64,000 nucleotides of DNA from Lysobacter niastensis (GCF_015453285.1 NZ_JADLZT010000003.1:310001-374000); one strand, 5' to 3'; numbered from the stretch's first letter, positions 1 to 9,517 are shown. The notes: generated from the sequence alone by a model not told the origin. Translations and numbers: made by a program.

Positions 1-1
1 C

Positions 2-103
2 AACGTCGATGCCGATGCGGTCAAGGTCGACCTGATCGGCGACGGCGACAACAAGGTGCTCGACATCTCCGTCGCGCTGCCCGAGTCGCCGGCTCAGGCC
101 TGA
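2..103 (+). CDS. C-terminal end of an unidentified protein (cut by window start)
   Basis: An open frame enters from the window edge and ends at TGA 101-103, leaving 33 residues that begin [15 protein letters not shown] and end ALPESPAQA. The codon use matches neighbouring genes, so this is probably a real gene end. I do not recognise the family from so short a tail and assign no function. A perfect palindrome follows 7 bases after the stop and may mark the 3' end of its transcript. Confidence 0.5.
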   Translation, partial: NVDADAVKVDLIGDGDNKVLDISVALPESPAQA

Positions 104-110
104 TGTCCGC

Positions 111-143
111 ATGCGTCATTCCGGCGAGGCCGGAATGACGCAT
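111..143. repeat. Perfect REP-like palindrome
   Basis: Two 15-base arms (111-125 and 129-143) are exact reverse complements around a 3-base GAG loop; the arm contains CGTCATTCCGGC. There is no T-run, so it is not a classical intrinsic terminator. Short palindromes with CGTCATTCC cores are a common type of dispersed extragenic repeat in proteobacterial genomes. It lies between a gene end and the next start. Confidence 0.75.
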
Positions 144-175
144 GGGGCGATGAAGCAGTTCCACCGAACGCCGCC

Positions 176-658
176 ATGCTGATCCTCGCCGACGTCCGCT
201 TCGACGACGTCGCCCACCTGCTCGCCCGCTACGACCTGCAGTTGCAGCGCGTGGACGACGGCCATCCGATCCCCGGCAGTTACTGGGGCGAATGCGAAGC
301 GGGCCTGATCGGAAGCACCGTCTACGCACGCAGCGACACGCCGCTGCACTCGCTGTTGCACGAAGCCTCGCACCTGATTGTGCTGCCGCCCGAACGCCGC
401 GCCGCGGTGCACACCGACGCGACCGATTCGGTGGAGGAAGAAGACGCGGTGTGCGTCCTGCAGGCATTGCTCGGCGATGTCCTGCCCGGCGTCGGCCACG
501 AGCGCGTGCTCGCCGACATGGACGCCTGGGGCTACACATTCAGGCTCGGCTCGGCGCGTGCGTACTTCGAAGATGACGCCGACAACGCGTGGCGATGGCT
601 GCATGCGCGCGGCCTCGCCGATCTGAATCTGCGCAAGATCTGCTTGCCCGGCAGCTGA
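176..658 (+). CDS. Hypothetical protein with HEXXH-type motif
   Basis: A 160-residue protein without signal peptide or membrane segment. Near residue 62 it has LLHEASHLIV, which fits the HEXXH zinc-binding pattern of zincin metallopeptidases, followed by an acidic stretch (DSVEEEDAV) that could supply a third ligand. The length and the motif after an N-terminal beta-rich part suggest a small metallopeptidase-like or hydroxylase-like protein. Peptidase activity is inferred only from this motif. The start ATG at 176 has a weak ribosome site. No operon partner is evident: the next gene begins 122 bases downstream. Confidence 0.75.
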   Translation: MLILADVRFDDVAHLLARYDLQLQRVDDGHPIPGSYWGECEAGLIGSTVYARSDTPLHSLLHEASHLIVLPPERRAAVHTDATDSVEEEDAVCVLQALLGDVLPGVGHERVLADMDAWGYTFRLGSARAYFEDDADNAWRWLHARGLADLNLRKICLPGS

Positions 659-780
659 ACTGTTCAGCGCATTGCGATGCAGCGGCTTCGACGCTGGCCT
701 GCATCGAAGAACGCATGCGTTCCTTCTGATTACAGGGGATTTCCCACGGCTTCGCATCGAAGCCCAATTCAGGAGGCAAC

Positions 781-1713
781 ATGGACGTGCGTATCGGCGC
801 ATGCACCTTGATCACCGCAGCCGGACTGCTTGCCGGCATCCATGACGCGTCGGCGGAGCGGCTGCTGACCATACGCGACCAGTCCACCGGGCAGAGCGTG
901 ACGCTGACCGGCGACAATGCGGGATTCCTCATCGACGGCAGCGGCGACGGCGTCAACATCGATGTGTTCGCGCAGTCAGCCAAGCTGGGGCCTGCGTTCG
1001 TGTCCGGTGCGACGTGGTTTATGCGCTTCGAGGCGCCGCCAGGCGAGACGCTGCAGCCTGGCCGTTACATCAACGCCGGCTGCCCGTTCGCGCTGCGCAC
1101 GGGCCGCGTACCGTCCATGCAGGTGACCGAGGACAATCCGATCTGCCGCCCGGATACCGATTCAATCTGGGGCAGCTTCGAGATCCGCCAGATCGCCTAC
1201 GACACCGCCGGCAAGATCTCCTCGATCGAACTGACCTTCAGGCAGCACTCCGGTTCGCCCGACGCACCGCCGCTGGTCGGCCTGCTGCGGCTGGATACCG
1301 ACCCGCTGTCGTTCGTCGTGGAAAGCGATCGGCGGTTCGCACTGGGACAGACTTCGCAGAAGAACTTCGGCGACTCCAGCCTGTTCTCGCTCAACGGCAC
1401 CACGGCGGGGATCGACTACACCGCCTCGGTGATCAAGGACCACTGGGCGATCACGATCGCTCCGCCGGAAGGGCAACTGCTGCAGGCGGGCAAGACCTAT
1501 ACGACGCGCAACTTCGCGACCGGCCCGAACGCGGGGCTGGTGGTGTTGCGCGGCCTGGGCTTCCGGGGTTGCAGCGACGCGACGGGCACGCTGCGCGTGC
1601 GCGGGCTGAACACGGACTCCGCGGGCAATGTCGTCGGATTGCATGCCGATTTCGAGTACCGCTGCCCCGGTTCGAACGCAGCCCTGCGCGGCACCATCCG
1701 TCACCACCTCTGA
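781..1713 (+). CDS. Secreted hypothetical protein with two similar domains
   Basis: A 310-residue protein with a signal peptide ending near ASA (residues 1-25) and a strong AGGAGG ribosome site at 771-776. The mature part appears to consist of two related beta-rich halves. The first runs from about residue 40 (NAGFLIDGSG... LQPGRYINAG) and the second from about residue 205 (TAGIDYTASV... LQAGKTYTTRN); both carry a PPGE/PPEG turn followed by LQxGxxY. Each half has cysteines that could form disulfides. No enzymatic motif is visible. It is probably a periplasmic or secreted protein; the family is not recognised. A stretch rich in short G/C runs separates it from the M2 peptidase gene. Confidence 0.8.
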   Translation: MDVRIGACTLITAAGLLAGIHDASAERLLTIRDQSTGQSVTLTGDNAGFLIDGSGDGVNIDVFAQSAKLGPAFVSGATWFMRFEAPPGETLQPGRYINAGCPFALRTGRVPSMQVTEDNPICRPDTDSIWGSFEIRQIAYDTAGKISSIELTFRQHSGSPDAPPLVGLLRLDTDPLSFVVESDRRFALGQTSQKNFGDSSLFSLNGTTAGIDYTASVIKDHWAITIAPPEGQLLQAGKTYTTRNFATGPNAGLVVLRGLGFRGCSDATGTLRVRGLNTDSAGNVVGLHADFEYRCPGSNAALRGTIRHHL

Positions 1714-1870
1714 GGGAGGGGGACCGCCCGGAACTTCCGGGCCCGGAGCGCCGGCCGAACCCGGCCGCGCTCCGCTTTGCCGGCCTTGGCCCGGAACTTG
1801 CCAGCAGCGCCCCGCCCCTACTAGCCTGCGCACTCCACGCGCCGGCACCGGCGCCCGCAGAGGAAGTCCC

Positions 1871-3865
1871 GTGAACCACCGTCATCTCCTGCTCTCGCTG
1901 GCCGTTGCCACGAGCCTGCTTTCGCTCTCGGCCTGCAAGAAGGAGCCGACCCCGGCGACCGGCACTGCCGGCACCCAGGCTCCGTCCGGCGAAACCGCCG
2001 ACCAGTTCGTCGCGCGCGTCAACGAGGAATACCGCAAGGCATTCCCGGAGATGACCGCTGCGCAATGGCTCTCGTCGACGTACATCAACGACGACAGCCA
2101 GCTCATCGCCGCCAAGGCCAATGAGCGCTCGCTGGCCCAGCTCAATGCATGGATCGAGCAGGCCAAGCAGTACGAAGGCAAGGAGATGTCGCCGCAGACC
2201 GCGCGCGCGATCCAGCTGCTCAAGCTGATGACCGCGATGCCGGCGCCGAAGGATCCGGCCAAGCTCACCGAACTCACGCAGATCGCCACGCGCATGGAAG
2301 GCATGTACGGCGCGGGCAGCTACTGCACCGGCAACGGCGACGCCAAGAAGTGCCGCCAGCTCGGCGACCTCGAGGACGTGCTGCGCCACAACCGCGACTA
2401 CGACGCGCAGCTCGACGCGTGGCAGGGCTGGCACACGATCTCCCAGCCGATGCGCAAGGACTACACGCGCTTCGTCGAACTGGTCAACGAGGGCGCCCAC
2501 GAGATGGGCTTCGCCGACACCGGCGAGATGTGGCGCTCCGGCTACGACATGACGCCGGCCGAGATCTCCGCCGAGACCGACCGCCTGTGGGGCCAGGTCA
2601 AGCCGCTGTACGAGCAGTTGCATTGCTATGCGCGCACCAAGCTCGAAACCAAGTACGGCGCCGACAAGGGCCACGTGGCCGGCAACATGCTGCCTGCGCA
2701 CCTGATGGGCAACATGTGGCAGCAGGACTGGGGCAACCTCTGGGACATGCTGCAGCCGTACCAGAACGCCGGCAGCCTCGACATCACCGGGGCCCTGGAA
2801 GCGCAGTACCAGCAAGACCTCGCCGCCGAACTTACCAAGCACCCGGGCGAGCGTTCGTCGTCGCAGATCTCGCAGATCGAGCATGACGCACAGCTGGCCG
2901 TCGCCAAGCAGATGACCGAGCGCGCGCAGGACTTCTACATGTCGCTCGGCATGCAGAAGCTGCCGGAGAGCTACTGGACCAAGACCCAGTTCATCAAGCC
3001 GCGCGACCGCGACGTGGTCTGCCACGCCAGCGCGTGGGACATGAACATGGCGGGCGACGTGCGCACCAAGATGTGCATCAAGCCCAACGAAGAAGACTTC
3101 ACCACGATCTACCACGAGCTGGGCCACATCTATTACGACCTGGCCTACAACAAGCAGCCGCCGCTGTTCCAGAACGGCGCCCACGACGGCTTCCACGAGG
3201 CGATCGGCGACACCATCGTGCTGGCGATGACGCCGAAGTACCTGCAGTCAATCGGCCTGGTCGGCGAGCAGCAGCAGTCCAAGGAAGCGCTGATCAACGC
3301 GCAGATGCGCATGGCGCTGGCCAAGGTCTCGTTCCTGCCGTTCGGTCTGATGATCGATCGCTGGCGCTGGGGCGTGTTCGACGGCTCGATCAAGCCGGGC
3401 GACTACAACAAGGCGTGGTGGGAACTGAAGGCCAAGTACCAGGGCGTCGCTCCGGTCGCCGCCCGCGGCGAGGAGTTCTTCGACGCCGGCGCCAAGTACC
3501 ACGTGCCGGGCAACACCCCATACACCCGCTACTTCCTCTCGCACGTGCTGCAGTTCCAGTTCTACAAGGCGCTGTGCGACTCGGCCGGCTACAAGGGCCC
3601 GCTGTACGAGTGCAGCTTCTACGGCAACAAGGCGGCGGGCGCGAAGTTCCAGGCGATGCTCGACAAGGGTGCCAGCCAGCCGTGGCAGAAGACGCTGAAG
3701 GAACTGACCGGCGGCGAGAAGATGGACGCCTCCGCGGTGCTTGAATACTTCGCTCCGCTGCAGGAATGGCTGAAGCAGCAGAACGAAGGCCAGACCTGCG
3801 GCTGGCAGGCCTCCGGCGCCACCGCCGCTGCGCCTGCGAAGCCGGAAGCGCCAAAGAAGGGCTGA
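1871..3865 (+). CDS. M2 family zinc metallopeptidase (ACE-like dipeptidyl carboxypeptidase), lipoprotein
   Basis: A 664-residue homologue of angiotensin-converting enzyme (peptidase family M2), which removes C-terminal dipeptides. The zinc motif YHELGHIYYDL has its first histidine at codon 415, and the third ligand glutamate is expected in the following FHEAIGD segment. I chose GTG 1871 as start because a GAGGAAG ribosome site sits just before it and the encoded N terminus is a lipoprotein signal ending LSLSAC, with Cys as the lipidated residue. An in-frame upstream extension to 1628 would bury that signal. The length fits bacterial M2 enzymes. The C terminus is an Ala/Pro/Lys-rich tail. A terminator follows at 3893. 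Confidence 0.93.
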   Translation: MNHRHLLLSLAVATSLLSLSACKKEPTPATGTAGTQAPSGETADQFVARVNEEYRKAFPEMTAAQWLSSTYINDDSQLIAAKANERSLAQLNAWIEQAKQYEGKEMSPQTARAIQLLKLMTAMPAPKDPAKLTELTQIATRMEGMYGAGSYCTGNGDAKKCRQLGDLEDVLRHNRDYDAQLDAWQGWHTISQPMRKDYTRFVELVNEGAHEMGFADTGEMWRSGYDMTPAEISAETDRLWGQVKPLYEQLHCYARTKLETKYGADKGHVAGNMLPAHLMGNMWQQDWGNLWDMLQPYQNAGSLDITGALEAQYQQDLAAELTKHPGERSSSQISQIEHDAQLAVAKQMTERAQDFYMSLGMQKLPESYWTKTQFIKPRDRDVVCHASAWDMNMAGDVRTKMCIKPNEEDFTTIYHELGHIYYDLAYNKQPPLFQNGAHDGFHEAIGDTIVLAMTPKYLQSIGLVGEQQQSKEALINAQMRMALAKVSFLPFGLMIDRWRWGVFDGSIKPGDYNKAWWELKAKYQGVAPVAARGEEFFDAGAKYHVPGNTPYTRYFLSHVLQFQFYKALCDSAGYKGPLYECSFYGNKAAGAKFQAMLDKGASQPWQKTLKELTGGEKMDASAVLEYFAPLQEWLKQQNEGQTCGWQASGATAAAPAKPEAPKKG

Positions 3866-3892
3866 CGGTCCAGCACATCCATCGCAACACCA

Positions 3893-3922
3893 CAGGGCCG
3901 GCGCAAGCCGGCCCTGTTCTTT
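3893..3922 (+). terminator. Intrinsic terminator after M2 peptidase gene
   Basis: A 9-bp stem, AGGGCCGGC (3894-3902) paired with GCCGGCCCT (3907-3915), encloses a 4-base loop and is followed by GTTCTTTT. It lies 28 bases after the M2 peptidase stop, in the orientation expected for ending that transcript. Confidence 0.85.
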
Positions 3923-4131
3923 TGGGGTCGCCGTTCTTTCGGTTGAGCGCGGCAACCGCTGCTTCGACTCGCGGCCCCCTCCCACGGATCGGCCGTGTTC
4001 AGCCCATGCCGCCGCCGTCACATTCCGCACATCGAACCGGCCGACCAGGCGCTCGACGAGCCCCGACACGGCGCGGATACTGATACTTCAATGCCACCCC
4101 GATGAACGGGGTTCCGCATCACGGTCACCGC

Positions 4132-5577
4132 ATGAAACAGTCCATGCTTCCCCTCGCCCTCGCCGCACTGCTGGTCACGGGCCAGGTCCATTCCGCCGAA
4201 CGCGTCGACCTGCTGGTGCGCGATGCCACCGTCATCGACGTCGAGTCCGGGAAGCGCCTGCCCCACCGCGCCATCGCCGTGCGCGACGGCCGCATCCTCG
4301 CGATCGTCCCGTCTGCCAAGGCGCGGCGCTACGAGGCCACTCGCACCATCGATGCCGCTGGCAAGTACGCGATCCCCGGGCTGTGGGACATGCACGTGCA
4401 TTTCGGCGGCGGCGACGCGCTGATCGAAGAGAACCGCAACCTGCTGCCGCTGTACCTCGCGCACGGCATCACCGCGGTGCGCGATTGTGCCGGCGACCTC
4501 AGCCCGAGCGTGTTCGAATGGCGCGCCGCCACGGCCTCGGGCGAATTGCTGGGCCCGACGATCTACACCTCGGGTCCCAAGATCGAAGGCTACAAGTCGA
4601 TCTGGCCCGGTGACCTGGAAATCGGCACCGAAAAGGAACTCGACGCCGCGCTCGACCAGTTGCAGGGCTGGAAGGTCGATTTCGTCAAGATCACCGACAA
4701 CACGCTGTCGCCCGAACTGTTGCTCGCCGCCGTGCGCGAAGCCGGCAAGCGCGGCCTGAAGACGTCGGCGCACGTGCCCTACTCGCTGACGCTGGACGAG
4801 GTCGGCAGTGCCGGCCTGGATTCGATCGAACACATCGATTACGCCTTCAAGGCAGGCTCGCCGCTGGAGAAGTCGCTGGGCGAGGCCATCGCCCGCGGCG
4901 AGATCAACAGCCGCGATGCCTTCACGCAGTGGGAGGCCACCTTCGACGCGACTCGCGCGCGATCGGCCTATGCGCGCCTTGCGCACAACGGCACCGCGAT
5001 CACACCCACGCTCAACGGCAGCCGGGTCGTGGCGTACCTCGACCAGGACGATCACCGCAACGACGACTACCTCAAGTACATCGGCCCGGGCCTGCAGGCC
5101 ACTTACAGCTGGCGCGTGGAGCGCGCTGCCAAGGACGATGCCGAGGCCATTCGCCGCCGCCACGAACGCTTCGAGAAGAGCGCATCGCTGTTGCCGATGT
5201 TGCAGGAGTCCGGCGTGACCATCCTCGCCGGCACCGATGCCGGTTTCCTGAACTCATACAACTACCCCGGCATCGGGCTGCACGACGAACTCGGCTGGCT
5301 GGTGCGCTACGGCCTCACGCCGTTGCAGGCACTGCAGGCATCGACGATCAACGGCGCCCGGTTCCTCGGCCACGCCGACACCCACGGCACGCTGGAGGCC
5401 GGCAAGGCCGCCGACCTGGTGCTGCTGGACGCCGACCCGCTGCAGGACATCGCCGCCACCCGCCGAATCGACACCGTGGTGCTGAAGGGCGAGGCCTACG
5501 ACCGGGCCCGTCTGGACGCCATGCTGGCCGACGTGGCGGCACGCGTCGCGACGCAACAGGCGGCGGCGAAAAAGTAA
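4132..5577 (+). CDS. Secreted amidohydrolase family protein (imidazolonepropionase-like)
   Basis: A 481-residue metal-dependent amidohydrolase. Metal-binding landmarks appear in order: DMHVHFGG near residue 86, HVPYS near 208, SIEHIDY near 227 and GTDAGF near 366, matching the HxH, H, H and D ligands of the superfamily. The N terminus MKQSMLPLALAALLVTGQ is a signal peptide, so the enzyme is exported; ATG 4132 was preferred over an upstream ATG at 4102 because it puts this signal at the start. The substrate cannot be read from sequence; exported relatives include cyclic-imide, prolidase-like and N-acyl amino acid hydrolases. It stands alone, 266 bases after the M2 peptidase gene. Confidence 0.9.
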   Translation: MKQSMLPLALAALLVTGQVHSAERVDLLVRDATVIDVESGKRLPHRAIAVRDGRILAIVPSAKARRYEATRTIDAAGKYAIPGLWDMHVHFGGGDALIEENRNLLPLYLAHGITAVRDCAGDLSPSVFEWRAATASGELLGPTIYTSGPKIEGYKSIWPGDLEIGTEKELDAALDQLQGWKVDFVKITDNTLSPELLLAAVREAGKRGLKTSAHVPYSLTLDEVGSAGLDSIEHIDYAFKAGSPLEKSLGEAIARGEINSRDAFTQWEATFDATRARSAYARLAHNGTAITPTLNGSRVVAYLDQDDHRNDDYLKYIGPGLQATYSWRVERAAKDDAEAIRRRHERFEKSASLLPMLQESGVTILAGTDAGFLNSYNYPGIGLHDELGWLVRYGLTPLQALQASTINGARFLGHADTHGTLEAGKAADLVLLDADPLQDIAATRRIDTVVLKGEAYDRARLDAMLADVAARVATQQAAAKK

Positions 5578-5634
5578 CTGGACGCTCCTCGGCGGCAGTG
5601 GTTCAGGCCGCCCCGGAGCGGTCATACTCCGGGC

Positions 5635-6720
5635 ATGAACCGCACCGACGCCATCGACATCACCCTCGTTTCCCAGCCGCTCGACCACGCCACCTCGCTG
5701 GCGGCGCGGTACTACGTCGACCCCGCCATGGTGGCGCGCGACCGCAGCCTGATCTTCGATCGCGGTTGGCAGATCCTGGCCCACGTCTGCCAGCTGCAGA
5801 ACGCGGGCGACCACGTCGTCGGCGATTTCGCCGGCTTGCCGGTGGTCGCGGTGCGCGGCGGCGATGGCCAGATCCGCGTGTTCCACAACGTCTGCCGCCA
5901 TCGCGCCGGCCCGATCGCCAGTTGCGACGGCCTGGCCGCGAAGTCGCTGCGCTGCCGCTACCACGGCTGGACCTACACGCTGGAAGGCACGCTGCGTTCC
6001 GCGCCGGAAATGGGCACGGCGCCCGACTTCAACGTCGCCGACATCCAGCTGCCGCAACTGGCGGTGCGCGTGTGGCAGGGCCTGGTGTTCGCCGCGGTCG
6101 ACGAGGCCCATGCGATCGACTTCGACACCTTCGTCGCCGGCATCGACGAGCGTCTTGGCGCCAACCGCCACCTCGAGCGCTACGGCCACCATCGCCGCGT
6201 CGGCTACGACATCAACTGCAACTGGAAGATCTACGTCGACAACTACCTGGAGGGCTACCACGTCCCGCACGTGCACCCCGGGTTGAACCGCCTGCTCGAC
6301 TACCGCAACTACGTCACCGAGACGCACGAGTGGTATTCGCTGCAGTTCAGTCCGCTGGAAAGCGGCGACGACCTCTACGGCAGCGGCGACGCGCTGTATT
6401 ACTGGATGTGGCCCAACACGATGCTCAACATCGTGCCCGGCCGCCTGCAGACCAACCGCATCATCCCGAAGGGCGTGGACAAGTGCCGCGTCGAGTTCGA
6501 CTTCTACTACACGATGGACGAGTCCGACGAAGCGTCGGAGCGCAGGCTCGCCGACGTCAGCTTCAGCGACGAGGTGCAGTTCGAGGATCTCACCATCTGC
6601 GAGGACGTGCAGCGTGGCATGGCCTCAGGCTCCTACGTGCCGGGCCGCCTCAACCCGCTGCGCGAGAACGCGGTGCACCACTTCCACGAACTGCTGCGCC
6701 GGGTCTATCGCGAAGCCTGA
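5635..6720 (+). CDS. Rieske-type ring-hydroxylating / quaternary-amine oxygenase, alpha subunit
   Basis: A 361-residue oxygenase subunit with a Rieske [2Fe-2S] site (VCRHRAG then CRYHGW, CxH and CxxH) near residues 85-110. The mononuclear iron segment NYLEGYHVPHVHPG lies near residue 203. The spacing and the NYLEGYH motif are closest to the choline/carnitine/betaine monooxygenase branch, but a true aromatic dioxygenase is also possible. No ferredoxin reductase or small subunit gene is adjacent, so electrons must come from elsewhere. The start ATG 5635 lies 57 bases after the amidohydrolase; co-transcription is plausible. It converges on the transporter gene at 6760. Confidence 0.88.
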   Translation: MNRTDAIDITLVSQPLDHATSLAARYYVDPAMVARDRSLIFDRGWQILAHVCQLQNAGDHVVGDFAGLPVVAVRGGDGQIRVFHNVCRHRAGPIASCDGLAAKSLRCRYHGWTYTLEGTLRSAPEMGTAPDFNVADIQLPQLAVRVWQGLVFAAVDEAHAIDFDTFVAGIDERLGANRHLERYGHHRRVGYDINCNWKIYVDNYLEGYHVPHVHPGLNRLLDYRNYVTETHEWYSLQFSPLESGDDLYGSGDALYYWMWPNTMLNIVPGRLQTNRIIPKGVDKCRVEFDFYYTMDESDEASERRLADVSFSDEVQFEDLTICEDVQRGMASGSYVPGRLNPLRENAVHHFHELLRRVYREA

Positions 6721-6726
6721 TCTGCC

Positions 6727-6759
6727 CCTCCCCTTGCCCGCGCAGCGGGCAGGCGGAGG
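6727..6759. terminator. Hairpin between convergent genes
   Basis: TGCCCGC and GCGGGCA form a stem around GCA at 6735-6751, with a further CCTCC/GGAGG outer pairing. No T-run is present. Placed between converging genes, it may slow or stop transcription from either side. Confidence 0.45.
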
Positions 6760-8019
6760 TCAGAGCGTCTCTTCCGGCACGGTCGCAGCCGCCTCGCCCA
6801 CGCATGTCGTCTGCGACACGCGCGACTCCCAGCGCCAGAACAGCCAGCCGAGCACCAGGAATCCGATCGCCACGCCCACCAGCCACAGCGTGTGGCTGCT
6901 GATCCACGGCGACAGCACGCCTGCGATGAAGGCGTTGAGCACCAGGCTGGTGAAGGCCTGCAGCGACGACGCCGAACCGCGCTGGCGCGGGTACATGTCG
7001 AGGATCGCCAGCGTCACGATCGGGAACACGAGCGCGATGCCGAAGGCGTTGAGCATCATCGGCAGCACCGCCCAGGGCACCTGCGGCGTATCGGTCCACA
7101 GGTTGTAGCCGAGGTTGAGCAGCATCGCGACCGCCGAACAGGCGAAGCCGATCGACACCAGCCGCTCGCCGCTGACCTTGCCGGCGCACCGGCCCGACAC
7201 GAACGCGCCGAGGACCATGCCGCTGATCATCGGCACGAAGAACCAGCCGAACTGGCGCTCGTTGAGCTTGAGGATGTCGAGCACGAACGCCGGCGCCGAC
7301 GAGATGTAGGTCCACAGCGCGGCGAAGTTGAACGCGCTTGCCGCGGCGAGGCGCTGGAAGCGCGGGTTGACCACGATGGCGACGTAGTCGCGCAGCAGGT
7401 GGCGCGGCACCATCGGCAGGCGCGCCTGCGGCGGATGCGTTTCCGGCAGCACGCGCCACGTTGCAACCAGCAGCACCACCGAGAACACGACCAGGAACCA
7501 GAAGATCGCCGGCCAGTGGCTCCAGCCCAGGATCCAGCCGCCGATCACCGGTGCCACCGCGGGCGCGACGCCGAAGATCATCGACACCTGGCTCATCAGC
7601 CGCTGCGCATCGTGGCCGTGCAGGACGTCGCGGATGACCGCGCGCCCGACGATCAGGCCGACGCCGGACGACAGGCCCTGCAATGCGCGGAACGCCAGCA
7701 GCGTGCCCAGATCGGTTGCCAGTGCACAGCCGGCCGAGGCGATCGCGAACACGACCAGCCCGCCGAGGATCACCCGGCGCCGGCCGATCGCGTCCGAGAG
7801 CGGGCCGTGCACGATGCTCATCGCCGCGTAGGCGACGAGGTAGACGCTGATCGTCTGCTGCATCGCGAGCTTGTCGGCGCCGAACTGCGCGCCGATCGCC
7901 GGGAACGCCGGGAAGATCGTGTCGATCGAGAACGGCCCGAACATCGCCAGGCCGCCCAGCAGCAATGCCAGGGCGCGGATGGAGATCGACAGGTTCGGCG
8001 CGGGGGCGTCGCTGGACAT
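6760..8019 (-). CDS. Bcr/CflA family multidrug efflux MFS transporter
   Basis: A 419-residue inner-membrane protein with about 12 hydrophobic segments. Near residue 30, FGPFSIDTIFPAFPAI matches the conserved TM1 region of Bcr/CflA drug:H+ antiporters, and HGPLSDAIGRRRVILGG near residue 72 is the MFS motif A loop. A YPRQRGSASSLQ-type loop in the second half is also typical. It exports drugs or metabolites; the family includes bicyclomycin and chloramphenicol exporters, and the substrate here is unknown. It lies 9 bases downstream of the VOC gene on the same strand, so the two are probably co-transcribed. Confidence 0.93.
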   Translation of the reverse strand: MSSDAPAPNLSISIRALALLLGGLAMFGPFSIDTIFPAFPAIGAQFGADKLAMQQTISVYLVAYAAMSIVHGPLSDAIGRRRVILGGLVVFAIASAGCALATDLGTLLAFRALQGLSSGVGLIVGRAVIRDVLHGHDAQRLMSQVSMIFGVAPAVAPVIGGWILGWSHWPAIFWFLVVFSVVLLVATWRVLPETHPPQARLPMVPRHLLRDYVAIVVNPRFQRLAAASAFNFAALWTYISSAPAFVLDILKLNERQFGWFFVPMISGMVLGAFVSGRCAGKVSGERLVSIGFACSAVAMLLNLGYNLWTDTPQVPWAVLPMMLNAFGIALVFPIVTLAILDMYPRQRGSASSLQAFTSLVLNAFIAGVLSPWISSHTLWLVGVAIGFLVLGWLFWRWESRVSQTTCVGEAAATVPEETL

Positions 8020-8028
8020 CGTGCTCGG

Positions 8029-8493
8029 TCAGGTAGTCGCGGAGGAGGAGGCGGTGTCGATCGGAACTTCGTCGGGCGGCCCCTTCAGTTCGACCATGTT
8101 GCCTTCGGGATCGAACAGGTACTGCGACGGCCCTTCGCCTTCAGCGCCATAACGCACGCCGAACTCGCCGATGCGCACGCCGCGTGCCTGCAGGTACGAG
8201 ACGATCGCATCGCGGTCGAAGGGATCGGCACGCAGGCACAGGTGGTCCATGTTGCGTGCTTGTGTGCCCGGGGGCGTACCGCCCGCGCGTCCTATGGGAC
8301 CGGCGACATCGACCAGGTCGATCAGCGAGTTACCGGCGCGCAGCTGCACCATGCCGGATTTCTCGAGGCGCCGCTCGACCTGGCAGCCGAGCACGCCGCA
8401 GTAGAACGCCTCGGTCGCCGCCATGTCGCGCACGCGCAGCACGACGTGGTCGATCTGCAACAACTGGAACGGCCTGTCGGTCATCACATGCAT
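8029..8493 (-). CDS. VOC family (glyoxalase/bleomycin-resistance fold) protein
   Basis: A 154-residue single-domain vicinal oxygen chelate protein. It has the family start IDHVVLRVRDMAATEAFY and the second-half NMDHLCLRAD, giving two metal-ligand histidines, and DPEGNMVELKG, whose glutamate is a usual third or fourth ligand. Substrates of this family vary widely (glyoxalase I, dioxygenases, drug-binding proteins). Its position immediately before a drug-type exporter suggests detoxification or resistance, an inference from context. A second start at 8484 (MTDRP) is equally plausible. Confidence 0.88.
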   Translation of the reverse strand: MHVMTDRPFQLLQIDHVVLRVRDMAATEAFYCGVLGCQVERRLEKSGMVQLRAGNSLIDLVDVAGPIGRAGGTPPGTQARNMDHLCLRADPFDRDAIVSYLQARGVRIGEFGVRYGAEGEGPSQYLFDPEGNMVELKGPPDEVPIDTASSSATT

Positions 8494-8577
8494 CCTGCAT
8501 CGGGGCGTCGAAGCGTGGGCGACAGGATAGCCCCAGTTCGTAGAGAAGGCGTTGCGGAATGCGCGTGTTGCGAACTG

Positions 8578-9399
8578 TCAGCGCGCCAACGGAGTCACCG
8601 GCACCGGATTCGACGCCGCATCCCCGCGCGCTTCGGCATGCGCCCCTTTCCTGCCGATGGATTGCAACCGGGCGATGCTTTCGATCGGAATGGCCTCGGC
8701 AACGCGCTCCTCCGGCCACCACAGCATCACGAACGCGCTGGTGCTGCCGAGCAGGCGTGCGGCGCGTGGCTGCGGCGACACGTCCCCCGCCAACGTCACG
8801 CGCACGATGTTGCCGGCCTCGCCTTCGCGAATGGTCTGGGCCTTGTTGGCGACGTAGGCGGCCGACGCCCACACCATGCCCCAGAACACCGCCAGCACGA
8901 CGCCGGTTTCAGGCGCCAGGCCAACGCCCTTCCAACTCCAGCCGCGCAGGTTGGCGAATACCACGCGTCCCCACCAGCGGCGGCGATACGCCTCCGCACG
9001 CTCCGGCTGCCTGCGCCGGTAGGTCTCCGGCCAGATGATCACCAGCACCAGTGCCAGCGAACTGACGAGCAGGAGCGCATACGCCGGATCGCGCAGTCCG
9101 GCGACCAGATAATCGCTGGCCTGCATGTACTCGAGGATCGGCAGGTCGAAGCCGCGGTAGAAGAAGTAGTTCGACCACAGGCCGATGAACGACACGAACA
9201 GGTAGGCCAGCGTCACCAGCAGGCTCGGCTCGCGCAGCAACCTCCGCCACACGTGGACGGCCCACGCCGTCGACTCGGGCTTCGTGGCTGTCGCGCCGGC
9301 GCGACCGGATATGGCGATTTCGGCGGCGATGAGGGCTTCCGCGCTTTCGGGGGCGGGGTTTGCGGGCGAATCCTGCTCGGTAACGTTCAAGCGGCACAC
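8578..9399 (-). CDS. Hypothetical membrane protein
   Basis: A 273-residue protein with an N-terminal cytosolic stretch of about 60 residues and three or four hydrophobic segments (LLVTLAYLFVSFIGLWSNYF, YALLLVSSLALVLVIIW, GVVLAVFWGMVWASAAYV). A C-terminal soluble domain of about 80 residues includes VMLWWPEERVAEAIPIESI. I do not recognise a family. It may be an envelope-stress or ion-linked protein, but nothing specific supports that. It is transcribed away from the riboswitch/gcvP unit. Confidence 0.7.
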   Translation of the reverse strand: MCRLNVTEQDSPANPAPESAEALIAAEIAISGRAGATATKPESTAWAVHVWRRLLREPSLLVTLAYLFVSFIGLWSNYFFYRGFDLPILEYMQASDYLVAGLRDPAYALLLVSSLALVLVIIWPETYRRRQPERAEAYRRRWWGRVVFANLRGWSWKGVGLAPETGVVLAVFWGMVWASAAYVANKAQTIREGEAGNIVRVTLAGDVSPQPRAARLLGSTSAFVMLWWPEERVAEAIPIESIARLQSIGRKGAHAEARGDAASNPVPVTPLAR

Positions 9400-9517
9400 T
9401 CCGTCGTGGCGGGCGCGATCCGGGCATGGACCGGCCCCATGGCGATGTTAAGCCGGATCGCCGGAATCTGAACGGGCGGCTCGCTGCTGCGGCGTCCGAA
9501 GCCCGACGGCGACCGGC

